From NCBI RefSeq assembly GCF_026126425.1, contig NZ_JAFMPW010000002.1:1-64000 (forward strand): DNA of 64,000 bases, given 5' to 3'. The notes beneath the pieces are model-generated. The model did not search any database. It had not been told where the DNA came from and was given only the letters and a program-made list of their open reading frames with translations. Below, in pieces: positions 17,861 to 26,666 of this stretch. Source of the stretch: Muriicola sp. Z0-33. GTDB taxonomy: Bacteria > Bacteroidota > Bacteroidia > Flavobacteriales > Flavobacteriaceae. A program made the position numbers and the translations under genes. Position 1 is the first letter of the stretch. Every line of letters begins with the position of its first letter.

Positions 17861-19155
17861 AGTATAAAATAGTACATACCGCCTTTTTAGCATTGATGCT
17901 CAGCTACTGTTCGTGGGCACAGGAACTTGGTAGTAGTGACGACCTTTCAGAAGCCCTGAATGAAGCTCATAACCTGGCTTTTGAAGGAAAACACGGCTCG
18001 GCCAGAAATACCCTAAACAACTATCTCAATAAATTTCCGGAAAACGGTTCTGCACGATTTTTATTAGCCAGGACATATAGTTGGGACGGTAATTATGATG
18101 AGGCTAGAAAACATTTTAATAAAATTACTTCCGAAGACAAGAAAAGCAGGGTCTTCTGGATCGCAGCTGTAAAGAATGAGCTTTATGCCAGGAATAACGC
18201 TACTGCGCTGGGTTTGACCAATAAGGCCCTTATTCACCTTCCAGGGGATATAGAATTGGAAAGGCTACAGGCTCTGGCCTTAGCAAATATTAAAAACACC
18301 AGCTACACTCCCTATACCAAAGATGAAACCATTCAAAAGCCGATTGGTAAACAGAAGAAGCCCGCGAAAAAATTAAATTCCAAAAAGAAAGCGACCACTA
18401 AGAAATCAGAAGAAAAGAAGAAATTGAATAATATCATTGGTTTTACTAATGCCTTTACGGTCTTTGATAAGGTTTACGAACCCACTGTATATTCTACTAT
18501 CGAGTATAAAAGACAAACCAAGGTGGGTAGCGTAATCCCCAGAATAAATTACAGCAATCGGTTAAAAACCAATGGTATTCAGTACGACATAGATTTTTAT
18601 CCAAAGTTTTCAAAAATGTTTTATGCCTACCTGAACTACGGATTTTCAAATTCTACCATTTATCCTAATCATAAGGCTGGAGGGGACCTCTATGCTAATT
18701 TACCAGGAGCAATGGAAGCTTCGGCCGGCATGAGATTTATTAGCTTCGATACTCGTGATATCTATTCAATTGCTAGTTCTATTGGCCATTACAGCGGTAA
18801 CTACTATTTCTCATTAAGGTCCTTTATCACTCCAAAACCAGGGGGTGTGGCTACTATTTCGGGTAATTTACTGGTTAGAAAGTACAGAAGAGATGGTGAA
18901 AACTACTCGGGAATTTCTTTCGGCATGGGATATGCACCAGAATTCAGGCAGCTTACGTTAGACGGAGTAGTGCTTTCAGAAACCCTCTTATATCTGGAGT
19001 CACAACGATTAAATCTGGAATATCAGTTCACACCTAAGAATGCTCCAACGGTTTATAGAACCCGAATTGGATTGGTGAGGCAAGAGCTAACAACCTCTCC
19101 CGGGAACTTCTTTTGGGCCGTTTCTGCAGGGCTTACTTACAGGGTAAAGTTCTAA
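17857..19155 (+). CDS. YaiO-family outer-membrane beta-barrel with TPR
   Basis: A 432-residue protein with a cleavable signal peptide (cut near SWAQ), TPR helices at about 25-145, a strongly basic lysine-rich linker at about 155-190, and a YaiO-type outer-membrane beta-barrel from about 195 to the C-terminal aromatic residue (LTYRVKF). It is the last gene of the operon. By analogy with synthase-dependent exopolysaccharide systems, TPR plus barrel suggests the outer-membrane exit port of the polymer made by the glycosyltransferase upstream. Confidence 0.85.
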   Translation: MKYKIVHTAFLALMLSYCSWAQELGSSDDLSEALNEAHNLAFEGKHGSARNTLNNYLNKFPENGSARFLLARTYSWDGNYDEARKHFNKITSEDKKSRVFWIAAVKNELYARNNATALGLTNKALIHLPGDIELERLQALALANIKNTSYTPYTKDETIQKPIGKQKKPAKKLNSKKKATTKKSEEKKKLNNIIGFTNAFTVFDKVYEPTVYSTIEYKRQTKVGSVIPRINYSNRLKTNGIQYDIDFYPKFSKMFYAYLNYGFSNSTIYPNHKAGGDLYANLPGAMEASAGMRFISFDTRDIYSIASSIGHYSGNYYFSLRSFITPKPGGVATISGNLLVRKYRRDGENYSGISFGMGYAPEFRQLTLDGVVLSETLLYLESQRLNLEYQFTPKNAPTVYRTRIGLVRQELTTSPGNFFWAVSAGLTYRVKF

Positions 19156-19305
19156 TATTTAGGCCCAAACCTATAAATTAACATCATTTTACAACAAAAA
19201 TTAGCGCTTACACCACAATTAATTGTGCTTCCGCCAAAGAATAGATAAGTTTACTTTGTATTTATTGATACCCAAATCTCAATAAGAACGAAACCCAAAC
19301 TTACC
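19156..19305. promoter_or_regulatory. Leader with 14-bp palindrome before tandem micro-ORFs
   Basis: A perfect palindrome CACAATTAATTGTG occupies 19214-19227. A near match to the Bacteroidetes -7 element, TTACTTTG, lies at 19251-19258, about 48 bases before the first micro-ORF. A TTG within the palindrome (19223-19225) could be the -33 element, although the 25-base spacing is longer than usual. The promoter is a weak call; the palindrome itself is plain. Confidence 0.35.
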
Positions 19306-19404
19306 ATGTTATACGATACTTATGGGGAGGAATATCTTGCATTTCTCCGCGATTTAAATGAAATTTTAAGTTTAAACGAATTAGCCGAATTGGATTATTT
19401 ATAG
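19306..19404 (+). CDS. Putative 32-residue microprotein, copy 1
   Basis: ATG at 19306, TAG at 19402. The product begins MLYDTYGEEYLAFLRDLNE and ends ELDYL. It is very acidic and leucine-rich, probably one amphipathic helix. The core YLxFLxDLNEIL is shared with a second tiny ORF 35 bases downstream, and that coding conservation is the main reason for calling it. It sits between the YaiO gene and the rpoD terminator. Function unknown. Confidence 0.55.
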   Translation: MLYDTYGEEYLAFLRDLNEILSLNELAELDYL

Positions 19405-19439
19405 TTCAATCGGCTTTTTCATTCCCAAATCCTACTATT

Positions 19440-19541
19440 ATGGCTAATATGAATCACGACAATGCGGCTTATTTAAACTTCCTTGAAGATTTAAATGAAA
19501 TTTTAATGGATTACGATATCAGCAGGCTCAACTGCTCTTAA
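19440..19541 (+). CDS. Putative 33-residue microprotein, copy 2
   Basis: ATG at 19440 (or an internal ATG at 19449), TAA ending at 19541. The product contains AAYLNFLEDLNEILMDYD and ends RLNCS. It shares the YLxFLxDLNEIL core with copy 1, while the ends of both peptides differ, as expected for diverged duplicates under selection on the helix. A hairpin terminator lies about 24 bases after the stop. Function unknown. Confidence 0.55.
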   Translation: MANMNHDNAAYLNFLEDLNEILMDYDISRLNCS

Positions 19542-19564
19542 TTGTTATTAGTGTTTAGATTGTT

Positions 19565-19600
19565 AAAAAAAGGGGAGCGAAAATCGCTCCCTTTTTTATT
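19565..19600. terminator. Bidirectional hairpin terminator
   Basis: A stem of GGGAGCGA (19573-19580) with TCGCTCCC (19584-19591), an AAA loop, an A-run before and a T-run after. It serves the micro-ORF transcript on plus and rpoD on minus. Confidence 0.85.
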
Positions 19601-19619
19601 GCTATTAAAATAAAACTCT

Positions 19620-20483
19620 TTATCCCAAATAGGTTTTCAGTAACTTACTTCTGGAGTTATGTCGTAACTTCCTAATGGCTTTTTCCCTAATCTGTCTAAC
19701 ACGCTCTCTGGTTAGATCAAAAGTCTGTCCTATTTCAGCCAATGTCATGGATTGCTGATCGCCAATTCCATAGTATAACTTAACAACATCAGCTTCGCGC
19801 GGAGACAGGGTTTCTAATGCGCGGTTAATTTCTGTGTTTAGAGATTGCTGCATCAAATCCTTGTCCGGCTTGGGAGACTCTCCCGAACGCATCACATCGT
19901 AAAGATTGGAATCTTCACCTTCTTTTAATGGTGCATCCATGGAAACATGACGCCCCGCATTTTTTATAGACTGCTTTACCTCACTCACACTCATATCTAA
20001 CTCAGAAGCAATTTCCTCAGCTGAAGGAGGCCTTTCATGAGCTTGTTCTAAATATGAGAATGTCTTTTTGATCTTATTGATAGAACCTATCTTGTTAAGA
20101 GGTAACCTTACCACCCTGGATTGTTCTGCCAATGCCTGTAAAATGCTCTGGCGAATCCACCACACGGCATAGGAGATGAACTTAAATCCTCTGGTTTCGT
20201 CAAATCTTTTGGCGGCCTTTACCAGGCCAACGTTGCCTTCATTTATAAGATCTGGTAGTTTTAACCCTTGGTTTTGATATTGCTTAGCTACAGAAACCAC
20301 AAATCTGAGGTTTGCATTGGTTAATTTCTCCAATGCAGCCTGGTCTCCTGTTCTAATTTTCTGTGCTAATTCTACTTCTTCATTTGCTGTGATCAATTCT
20401 ATTTTACTGATATCTTGCAAGTATTTGTCTAATGATTTTGATTCTCTGTTAGTTACTTGCTTGATAATCTTTAATTGCCTCAT
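19620..20483 (-). CDS. rpoD: Primary RNA polymerase sigma factor
   Basis: A 287-residue sigma-70 group 1 factor of the short Bacteroidetes type, lacking region 1.1. Region 1.2 is [20 protein letters not shown]. Region 2 contains [20 protein letters not shown] and the DNA-melting segment [15 protein letters not shown]. Region 3 includes [13 protein letters not shown]. Region 4 has the helix-turn-helix [20 protein letters not shown]. The ATG at 20483 starts with MRQLKI, the usual beginning in this group; an in-frame frame upstream to 20519 is unlikely to be used. Bacteroidetes RpoD reads TTTG/TAnnTTTG promoters. Confidence 0.96.
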   Translation of the reverse strand: MRQLKIIKQVTNRESKSLDKYLQDISKIELITANEEVELAQKIRTGDQAALEKLTNANLRFVVSVAKQYQNQGLKLPDLINEGNVGLVKAAKRFDETRGFKFISYAVWWIRQSILQALAEQSRVVRLPLNKIGSINKIKKTFSYLEQAHERPPSAEEIASELDMSVSEVKQSIKNAGRHVSMDAPLKEGEDSNLYDVMRSGESPKPDKDLMQQSLNTEINRALETLSPREADVVKLYYGIGDQQSMTLAEIGQTFDLTRERVRQIREKAIRKLRHNSRSKLLKTYLG

Positions 20484-20687
20484 ATATGATGTATGGATTT
20501 TAAAATTATGATTTCTCATAATACATCTTTATTCTGTCTTTTCCAAAAGGAAGCAGCTATTCTTTTACATATTTTATAAGTATTTTAAGAGTGGTTTTAA
20601 AACCCTCAAACAGTGTTCATTACACAGTATAGAATTAATGTTAATGGCTATGTGCCTTGTTAATTTGTATATCATTATATTCGGACC

Positions 20688-21197
20688 GTGAGCAAAAGAG
20701 CGTTAAAAAAATATGTATCGGAATTAAAAAAAAGGCAATTGGAGGAACAATTGCTGGATTTATATGACCGGTTTCCGGCGGTTAAATCTTATTTCGATTT
20801 CGTATTTAATCCAAAAGAAGATAAACTGCTGCAAGAGGCAAAAGCTAAAATTTCTAATGAGTACTTTCCTGTAAAACGAAAACGTGCCCGTGCCAGACGT
20901 TCTGTAGCTCAGAAATATATAAAACAGTTCGTGAAATTAGGAATGGACCCGGTTTATATTGCAGATCTTATGCTATATAACCTGGAAATTGCACAGTTGT
21001 TTTCAAAAGATAGAAATGTACCCGAAGCATTCTTTAAGAGCATGCTTAATTCTTTTGAACAAAGTGTAGGACATATAGCTTCCCACAGCTTGTTACCCGA
21101 GTTTAAAGAGCGAATTATTACCATATATGAGTTTACGCAAACACAGCAGTGGGCATATAAAGAAGGCTTTTCCAGAGCCTTAGATATGATAGACTAA
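20688..21197 (+). CDS. DUF6155 family protein
   Basis: A 169-residue, basic, helical cytoplasmic protein starting at GTG (20688). The family pattern is seen in LKKYVSELKKRQLEEQLLDL, in FNPKEDKLLQEAKAKI, and in the basic VKRKRARARRSVAQKYIKQF. The function of the family is unknown. It is divergent from rpoD and 13 bases ahead of the dehydrogenase gene, so the two are probably co-transcribed. Confidence 0.8.
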   Translation: MSKRALKKYVSELKKRQLEEQLLDLYDRFPAVKSYFDFVFNPKEDKLLQEAKAKISNEYFPVKRKRARARRSVAQKYIKQFVKLGMDPVYIADLMLYNLEIAQLFSKDRNVPEAFFKSMLNSFEQSVGHIASHSLLPEFKERIITIYEFTQTQQWAYKEGFSRALDMID

Positions 21198-21210
21198 AAA
21201 TATTCAGGAT

Positions 21211-22140
21211 ATGGGAATAGTCATATTAAGACAGGACGATAAGATTGATCTTTGGAAAAAGGCTCTTTTGGCAGCTGATCCGGAAATCCCGATTTACAGC
21301 TTTTTAGAAGAACACCCAAGAGATGAAATAGACATGGCGCTTGTCTGGAAACACCCTAAGGGTAGTCTTCAGCATTATCCAAATTTAAAATGCATCGCCT
21401 GTTTTGGTGCAGGGGTAGATTTTATATTTGAAGATACAGAACGGCCCTTAAATCTTCCTATCACCCGGGTTGTTGATCCAAAATTGGCTAGCGACATGTC
21501 AGAATTTGTACTGGGTCAGATACTAAGTCATCTCAAACATTTTAACCAATACAAAGTAGATCAACTTAAGAAGGTCTGGGTAATGCGCTCATATCAGAGA
21601 ATTGAAGATGTCTGCGTAGGTATAATGGGTATGGGAGCTTTGGGGATGGCCCTGGCTACAGACCTTTTAAAATTAAATTTCAATGTTATCGGATGGGCTA
21701 ATTCACCAAAAGAAAATATAAATATGCCCATATATACCGGAGAGGAACAGAGGAATAAATTTCTAGCCAAAGCAGATATTTTGGTTTGTCTTTTACCTTT
21801 AACAAAAAACACTACAGGCATTCTAAATGAGGAATTGTTCCGTAAACTGCCCAAAGGTGCCTATGTCATCAATGTGGCCAGAGGAGGGCATTTGGTAGAT
21901 AATGACCTTATAAAAATGTTAGATGAAGGTCATTTGTCCGGTGCCAGTCTGGATGTATTCCACACAGAACCCTTAAATACAGATCATCCATTCTGGAACC
22001 ATGCTAAAGTGCATATAACTCCGCATATTGCCAGTGTTTCAGATATTGCTTCGGTTACCCCCCAGCTCCTGGATAACTACAAAAGATTGCAGTCTGGCCA
22101 GCCACTAAAAAATGTGGTATCCGATCTTAAGGGCTATTAA
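21211..22140 (+). CDS. D-2-hydroxyacid dehydrogenase (GhrA-like)
   Basis: A 309-residue NAD(P)-dependent enzyme of the D-isomer 2-hydroxyacid dehydrogenase family, close to glyoxylate/hydroxypyruvate reductase A. The Rossmann motif is GMGALGMALA, followed by CLLPLTKNTTGILN, INVARGGHLVD (catalytic Arg), DVFHTEPLNTDHPFW (catalytic Glu) and ITPHIAS (catalytic His). It probably reduces glyoxylate or hydroxypyruvate. Exact substrate is inferred only from family. Confidence 0.87.
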   Translation: MGIVILRQDDKIDLWKKALLAADPEIPIYSFLEEHPRDEIDMALVWKHPKGSLQHYPNLKCIACFGAGVDFIFEDTERPLNLPITRVVDPKLASDMSEFVLGQILSHLKHFNQYKVDQLKKVWVMRSYQRIEDVCVGIMGMGALGMALATDLLKLNFNVIGWANSPKENINMPIYTGEEQRNKFLAKADILVCLLPLTKNTTGILNEELFRKLPKGAYVINVARGGHLVDNDLIKMLDEGHLSGASLDVFHTEPLNTDHPFWNHAKVHITPHIASVSDIASVTPQLLDNYKRLQSGQPLKNVVSDLKGY

Positions 22141-22254
22141 ATTTTATATTTCATCTCTTAAATTTCATTTAAGGACAAATTTCTGCTAGTTTTGCAAAAT
22201 TGGAGTCTTAACAACTGCCATTGAGTAAAATTTAAATTATAATTCTTTTCGTAC

Positions 22255-23766
22255 TTGGAGCTACAAACAGACAAAATAGAAAAAACACTTTACGACTATC
22301 AATTACAAGACCTCAATACAATTTTTAAGTATTTGAAAGAGTCGAGTTCGGATGTGAATTTACTTTATCAGCTGCCGACAGGGGGAGGTAAAACAGTAGT
22401 GTTTTCAGAGATTGCCCGGCGATATATCCGGGAAACCAAGAAGAAGGTGGTTGTCCTGACACATCGTATAGAACTTAGTACACAAACCTCAAAGATGCTC
22501 AGCGGATTTGGTGTCAATAACATGATCATCAACAGCGAGATAAAAGAATTGCGAGATCAGAATGAATTTCTATGTTTTGTGGCCATGGTAGAGACCCTCA
22601 ATAACCGATTACAGGAGGGGATGGTTGAGCTTGATAATGTTGGCCTGGTTATTATAGATGAAGCACATTATAATTCTTTCAGAAAGCTCTTTAAATATTT
22701 TGAGAAGTCTATTATTCTTGGTGTCACGGCTACGCCTTTAAGCTCCAATATTAAGCTACCCATGAAAGACAACTATAAAAAGTTGATCGTAGGGGAGTCC
22801 ATTTCATCCTTAATAGAAAAAAAGTTCCTGGCAAAGGCCAATGTATATAACTACGATGTTAGTCTAAGGTCTCTTAAATTGGGTATTAGTGGAGATTATA
22901 CGGTAAAATCTTCAGATGAACTTTATGGAAATCAGAGCATGCTGGGGAAATTACTCAGTGCTTATGAGGAGATTGCGAAAGGCACCAAGACCTTAATATT
23001 TAACAATGGAATCAATACCTCAAGATATGTCTACGAAACATTTAATAAGGCGGGTTATAATGTAAGGCATTTAGATAATAAGAATAGTGCCCCGGAACGG
23101 AAAGAGATTCTGGAGTGGTTTGCTAAAACTCCGGATGCCATCCTGACTTCCGTTAGTATTTTAACCACGGGGTTTGATGAACCTACCGTAGAGACCATAA
23201 TGCTGAATAGGGCAACCAGATCGCTTACATTATATTTTCAAATGATTGGAAGGGGATCCAGGATATTGCCAAAGAAATCGGACTTTACCGTTGTTGATCT
23301 CGGAAATAATGTAGCCCGGTTTGGGTTGTGGGAAGCACCAATAGATTGGCAAGAGATTTTCCATTTCCCTGATTTCTTTTTGGAGAATATCAAAAATGAC
23401 GAGGATATTGAAAAGGAGTTTGTGTATGAAATGCCAGCTGATCTCAAGGCCCAATTCAGTAAGTCCGAAAGTACCGAGTTTGATATTAAAGCGGAATACA
23501 AAAAGGTATTTGCGCAGGGCCTTAAGTCTAAAACTGTATTGGAGCGCAGTATTGAGCAACATGCACAAATTTGTGTAGAAAACAGTGAAGATGTTTTTGA
23601 TGCGCGTATCCTTGCAAAACAATTGAAAGAGGAAATAGCCTACAGGGTACGCCAATACTCCTATTGTATTATGAATAACACCAAAAACTACAAGGAATGG
23701 TTAGAGGAAGACTACGAACGAAAACTTCGCCTGAGTATTTCCCAAAAGTTTGCGGCCAGAATGTAA
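22255..23766 (+). CDS. SF2 DEAD/DEAH-box helicase
   Basis: A 503-residue superfamily 2 helicase of the SSL2/RAD25-like type. Walker A is PTGGGKT at 41-47, motif II is DEAH at 135-138 (IIDEAHYNSF), motif III is GVTATPL, and motif VI is QMIGRGSRI. A C-terminal extension of about 130 residues is rich in charged residues and may bind nucleic acid or a partner. The best start is TTG at 22255; no in-frame ATG precedes the conserved LYDYQLQDL. It stands alone and its role is not predictable. Confidence 0.87.
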   Translation: MELQTDKIEKTLYDYQLQDLNTIFKYLKESSSDVNLLYQLPTGGGKTVVFSEIARRYIRETKKKVVVLTHRIELSTQTSKMLSGFGVNNMIINSEIKELRDQNEFLCFVAMVETLNNRLQEGMVELDNVGLVIIDEAHYNSFRKLFKYFEKSIILGVTATPLSSNIKLPMKDNYKKLIVGESISSLIEKKFLAKANVYNYDVSLRSLKLGISGDYTVKSSDELYGNQSMLGKLLSAYEEIAKGTKTLIFNNGINTSRYVYETFNKAGYNVRHLDNKNSAPERKEILEWFAKTPDAILTSVSILTTGFDEPTVETIMLNRATRSLTLYFQMIGRGSRILPKKSDFTVVDLGNNVARFGLWEAPIDWQEIFHFPDFFLENIKNDEDIEKEFVYEMPADLKAQFSKSESTEFDIKAEYKKVFAQGLKSKTVLERSIEQHAQICVENSEDVFDARILAKQLKEEIAYRVRQYSYCIMNNTKNYKEWLEEDYERKLRLSISQKFAARM

Positions 23767-23781
23767 TGCACTACCACTAAT

Positions 23782-25020
23782 ATGGAGGATTTAAAGGTCC
23801 TGATAATTGGCCATACCTGGCCAGAACCTAAGGCTACTGCAGCCGGGGGGAGAATGATGCAGCTAATCCAGTTTTTTTTAACTCATGGATATAGCATTAG
23901 TTTTGGTAGTACTGCCAATAACATAGATAAGGGAGCCGATTTAGATCAACTTGGTGTCCAAAGCATTAAGCTATTATTAAATGATCAAAGTTTTGATACC
24001 TATCTGCAGCAGCTAAAACCGGATATTGTAGTTTTTGACAGGTTTATTACCGAAGAACAGTTTGGATGGCGTGTAACAGAATTTGCACCCAATGCTATAA
24101 AAATACTCGATACGGAAGACTTGCATTCCCTGCGATTAGCGCGCAAGCAGGCCCTGGAGAAGCAAACAGTCTTTACCAACAAATTGTGGAGACAACACCA
24201 ACATACCATACGAGAAGTTGCTGCTATATATCGTTGCGACCTGTCGTTGATAATTTCTGAGTACGAGATGCAATTGCTCACAAAAGAACTCGGAATTCCC
24301 GCATCTCAGTTACTATACCTTCCATATATGCTAGACCCTCTTGAAGTGGAGGAAACTAAAGATTGGCTTCCATTTGAAGAAAGAGAACATTTTGTTTTTA
24401 TAGGAACAGGAAAACATCCACCGAACGTAGATGCCATAAAATGGTTAAAAATGGAAATCTGGCCATTGATAAAAGAAGCACTGCCCGCGACCCAACTGCA
24501 TATTTACGGTGCCTATTTACCGCAAGCCGTAAAGCAATTCAACCACCAGACAGAAGGATTCATCGTAAAAGGATGGGCTGAAGATGCAAATATGTCTATG
24601 TCCCGAGCAAAAGTAAACCTTGCCCCTTTGAGATATGGGGCAGGAATAAAAGGGAAGCTTGTCCTGGCGATGCGGCAAGGCACTCCTAATGTTGCAACTA
24701 AAGTGGGTGCCGAGGGCATTTCGGGATATTTTCAAAACCAGGGATGTGCAAATGACGATGCCATGGAATTTGCAAAGCAGGCCATTGATCTATATACCAA
24801 TAAAAGACAATGGTCTGCCATACAGCTCAAAGGGCTAAATGCTATTAACCAACAATTCAACAAGTCGGTCCATTACACATCGCTTAATAAGGCAATAGTA
24901 CATTTGCAAACCAATTTATCCCAACACAGAATTCAGAATTTCACCGGGGCAATGTTAATGCATCATACCATGGCTGCCAGTATGTACCTTGCCAAATGGA
25001 TAACAGCCAAAAACACTTGA
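23782..25020 (+). CDS. Family 4 glycosyltransferase
   Basis: A 412-residue GT-B fold protein. The N-terminal half opens with VLIIGHTWPEPKATAAGGRM and the C-terminal half has FIGTGKHPPNVDAIKWL, LHIYGAYLP, KGWAEDANMSMSRAKVNLAP and the nucleotide-binding LRYGAGIKGKLVLAMRQGTP, where the family has a GxxxK and E/Q signature. It transfers a sugar from a nucleotide donor, acceptor unknown. It starts 15 bases after the helicase and may be co-transcribed. No other glycan genes are adjacent. Confidence 0.83.
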   Translation: MEDLKVLIIGHTWPEPKATAAGGRMMQLIQFFLTHGYSISFGSTANNIDKGADLDQLGVQSIKLLLNDQSFDTYLQQLKPDIVVFDRFITEEQFGWRVTEFAPNAIKILDTEDLHSLRLARKQALEKQTVFTNKLWRQHQHTIREVAAIYRCDLSLIISEYEMQLLTKELGIPASQLLYLPYMLDPLEVEETKDWLPFEEREHFVFIGTGKHPPNVDAIKWLKMEIWPLIKEALPATQLHIYGAYLPQAVKQFNHQTEGFIVKGWAEDANMSMSRAKVNLAPLRYGAGIKGKLVLAMRQGTPNVATKVGAEGISGYFQNQGCANDDAMEFAKQAIDLYTNKRQWSAIQLKGLNAINQQFNKSVHYTSLNKAIVHLQTNLSQHRIQNFTGAMLMHHTMAASMYLAKWITAKNT

Positions 25021-25083
25021 ATTTAATTAATGTGGCAGATTATGTCAAAGAATCCTATCTTTAATCTAATAAGATAATCAACC

Positions 25084-25926
25084 ATGAATACACCAGATTG
25101 GAAAGTTGCAAAGGAATTTGAAGATATCACATATAAAAAATGTGATGGAGTGGCAAGAATTGCTTTTAACAGGCCAGATGTTCGCAATGCTTTCAGACCC
25201 AAAACAACTTCTGAACTCTATCAGGCATTTTATGACGCCCAGGAAGACACTTCCATAGGTGTGGTGCTACTTTCTGCAGAAGGACCCTCATCCAAAGATG
25301 GTGTCTATGCTTTTTGCAGCGGTGGAGATCAAAAGGCCCGTGGACATAAAGGCTATGTCGGTGAAGATGGGATGCATCGATTAAATATTCTGGAAGTACA
25401 ACGATTGATACGTTTTATGCCCAAAGTGGTAATTGCTGTTGTCCCCGGTTGGGCAGTAGGAGGGGGGCATAGTTTGCACGTTGTCTGTGATCTTAGCCTG
25501 GCCAGTAAAGAACATGCGATATTTAAGCAAACCGATGCAGATGTCACCAGTTTTGACGGAGGGTATGGCTCTGCCTATCTTGCCAAAATGGTGGGTCAGA
25601 AGAAAGCCAGGGAGATCTTCTTTTTAGGCAGAAATTACTCAGCACAGGAGGCATATGAAATGGGCATGGTTAATGCCATAATTCCGCACGACGAATTGGA
25701 AGCCACTGCTTTTCAATGGGCACAGGAAATACTAGAGAAATCACCGACATCGATAAAAATGCTAAAATTTGCAATGAACCTTACGGATGATGGCATGGTA
25801 GGCCAACAAGTATTCGCCGGAGAGGCTACAAGACTGGCTTATATGACAGAAGAAGCCAAGGAAGGGAGAAATGCATTTCTGGAAAAGAGAAAACCTAATT
25901 TTGGCAAAGACAATTGGATTCCTTGA
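25084..25926 (+). CDS. menB: 1,4-dihydroxy-2-naphthoyl-CoA synthase
   Basis: A 280-residue crotonase-fold enzyme that cyclises o-succinylbenzoyl-CoA in menaquinone synthesis. The signatures are RIAFNRPDVRNAFRPKT, FCSGGDQKARGHKGYVG, the oxyanion segment PGWAVGGGHSLHVVCDLSLAS, TDADVTSFDGGYGSAYLAK with the catalytic aspartate, and the C-terminal NFGKDNWIP. Length and motifs fit MenB closely. It stands apart from other men genes and is followed by a strong hairpin. Confidence 0.95.
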   Translation: MNTPDWKVAKEFEDITYKKCDGVARIAFNRPDVRNAFRPKTTSELYQAFYDAQEDTSIGVVLLSAEGPSSKDGVYAFCSGGDQKARGHKGYVGEDGMHRLNILEVQRLIRFMPKVVIAVVPGWAVGGGHSLHVVCDLSLASKEHAIFKQTDADVTSFDGGYGSAYLAKMVGQKKAREIFFLGRNYSAQEAYEMGMVNAIIPHDELEATAFQWAQEILEKSPTSIKMLKFAMNLTDDGMVGQQVFAGEATRLAYMTEEAKEGRNAFLEKRKPNFGKDNWIP

Positions 25927-25961
25927 TTCAGTAAACAGTTAGCAATGTATGGTATAAACTA

Positions 25962-25995
25962 AAAAGAGCCCTATCTTTTGGATGAGGGCTCTTTT
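25962..25995 (+). terminator. Rho-independent terminator after menB
   Basis: An 11-bp stem AAAAGAGCCCT with AGGGCTCTTTT, extended by an inner ATC/GAT pairing with a one-base bulge, closes a TTTTG loop. It lies 35 bases after the menB stop. Confidence 0.85.
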
Positions 25996-26155
25996 ACGAG
26001 AACACTATATGAAAATGAAAAAATTAACTCCTTGATTATTACATAGTAAACTTACAATCCATAGGCCTTCTCGGGAAATTATTGTTGTGAAACGCTTAGT
26101 TTTTGTGGTATTGTTACGGTTTTGTGATATCTGAAGGGTATATTTAGCTGTAAAT

Positions 26156-26205
26156 GATACTAATAGCGGTATCTGAATGATCGGTATAGTGCAGTTTATA
26201 CCGAT
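26156..26205. promoter_or_regulatory. Two inverted repeats before the DM13 gene
   Basis: GATAC/GTATC arms lie at 26156-26160 and 26169-26173. A perfect 9-bp inverted repeat, ATCGGTATA (26180-26188) with TATACCGAT (26197-26205), lies 17 bases before the start codon. The second could be an operator or a leader hairpin that masks the start. Confidence 0.4.
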
Positions 26206-26222
26206 ATAGAGACAATGATTGT

Positions 26223-26666
26223 ATGAAAAAGAAGCTGTTGTACCTGGTACTCCTGAGTTTTATAATGGCCTGCTCCAAATCCGGATCGGATAGTGTAAGT
26301 GATACCCCTTCGGCAACGGAGATGATGAATGAACCAGCCGATAACCCGGAGGATAGCGATGCTGCTGCTCCAATAATGGGAGAATTTATGGACGGGGCGC
26401 ACCCTACAAGTGGTACTGTGACTGTAAATGCAGAAAGAACAGAATTGATGATAAAGGATTTTAGATCGGATGACGGGCCTATTCTTGAATTGTATATCGC
26501 CAACGACTTACAAGCCACCGAATATACCACTCTGGGAGAATTGCAGGGGTTAGAGGGTGATTATATTTATGATGTTCCGTCAGGGATAGATTTTGAAACC
26601 CATAACTACGTGCTGGTTTGGTGTGTAGAATTCTCTGTTAGTTTTGGCCATGCCATCCTGGAATAG
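26223..26666 (+). CDS. DM13-domain lipoprotein
   Basis: A 147-residue lipoprotein: the signal peptide ends at MACS with Cys17. A short acidic, serine-rich linker leads to a DM13 domain (about 55-147), with FMDGAHPTSGTVTV, RSDDGPILELYIANDL, and the conserved cysteine in YVLVWCVEFSVSFGHAIL. DM13 domains are proposed to carry a redox-active cysteine in electron transfer. The acidic linker and lipid anchor place it at the periplasmic face of a membrane. Its stop abuts, base to base, the stop of the convergent serine hydrolase gene. Confidence 0.85.
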   Translation: MKKKLLYLVLLSFIMACSKSGSDSVSDTPSATEMMNEPADNPEDSDAAAPIMGEFMDGAHPTSGTVTVNAERTELMIKDFRSDDGPILELYIANDLQATEYTTLGELQGLEGDYIYDVPSGIDFETHNYVLVWCVEFSVSFGHAILE

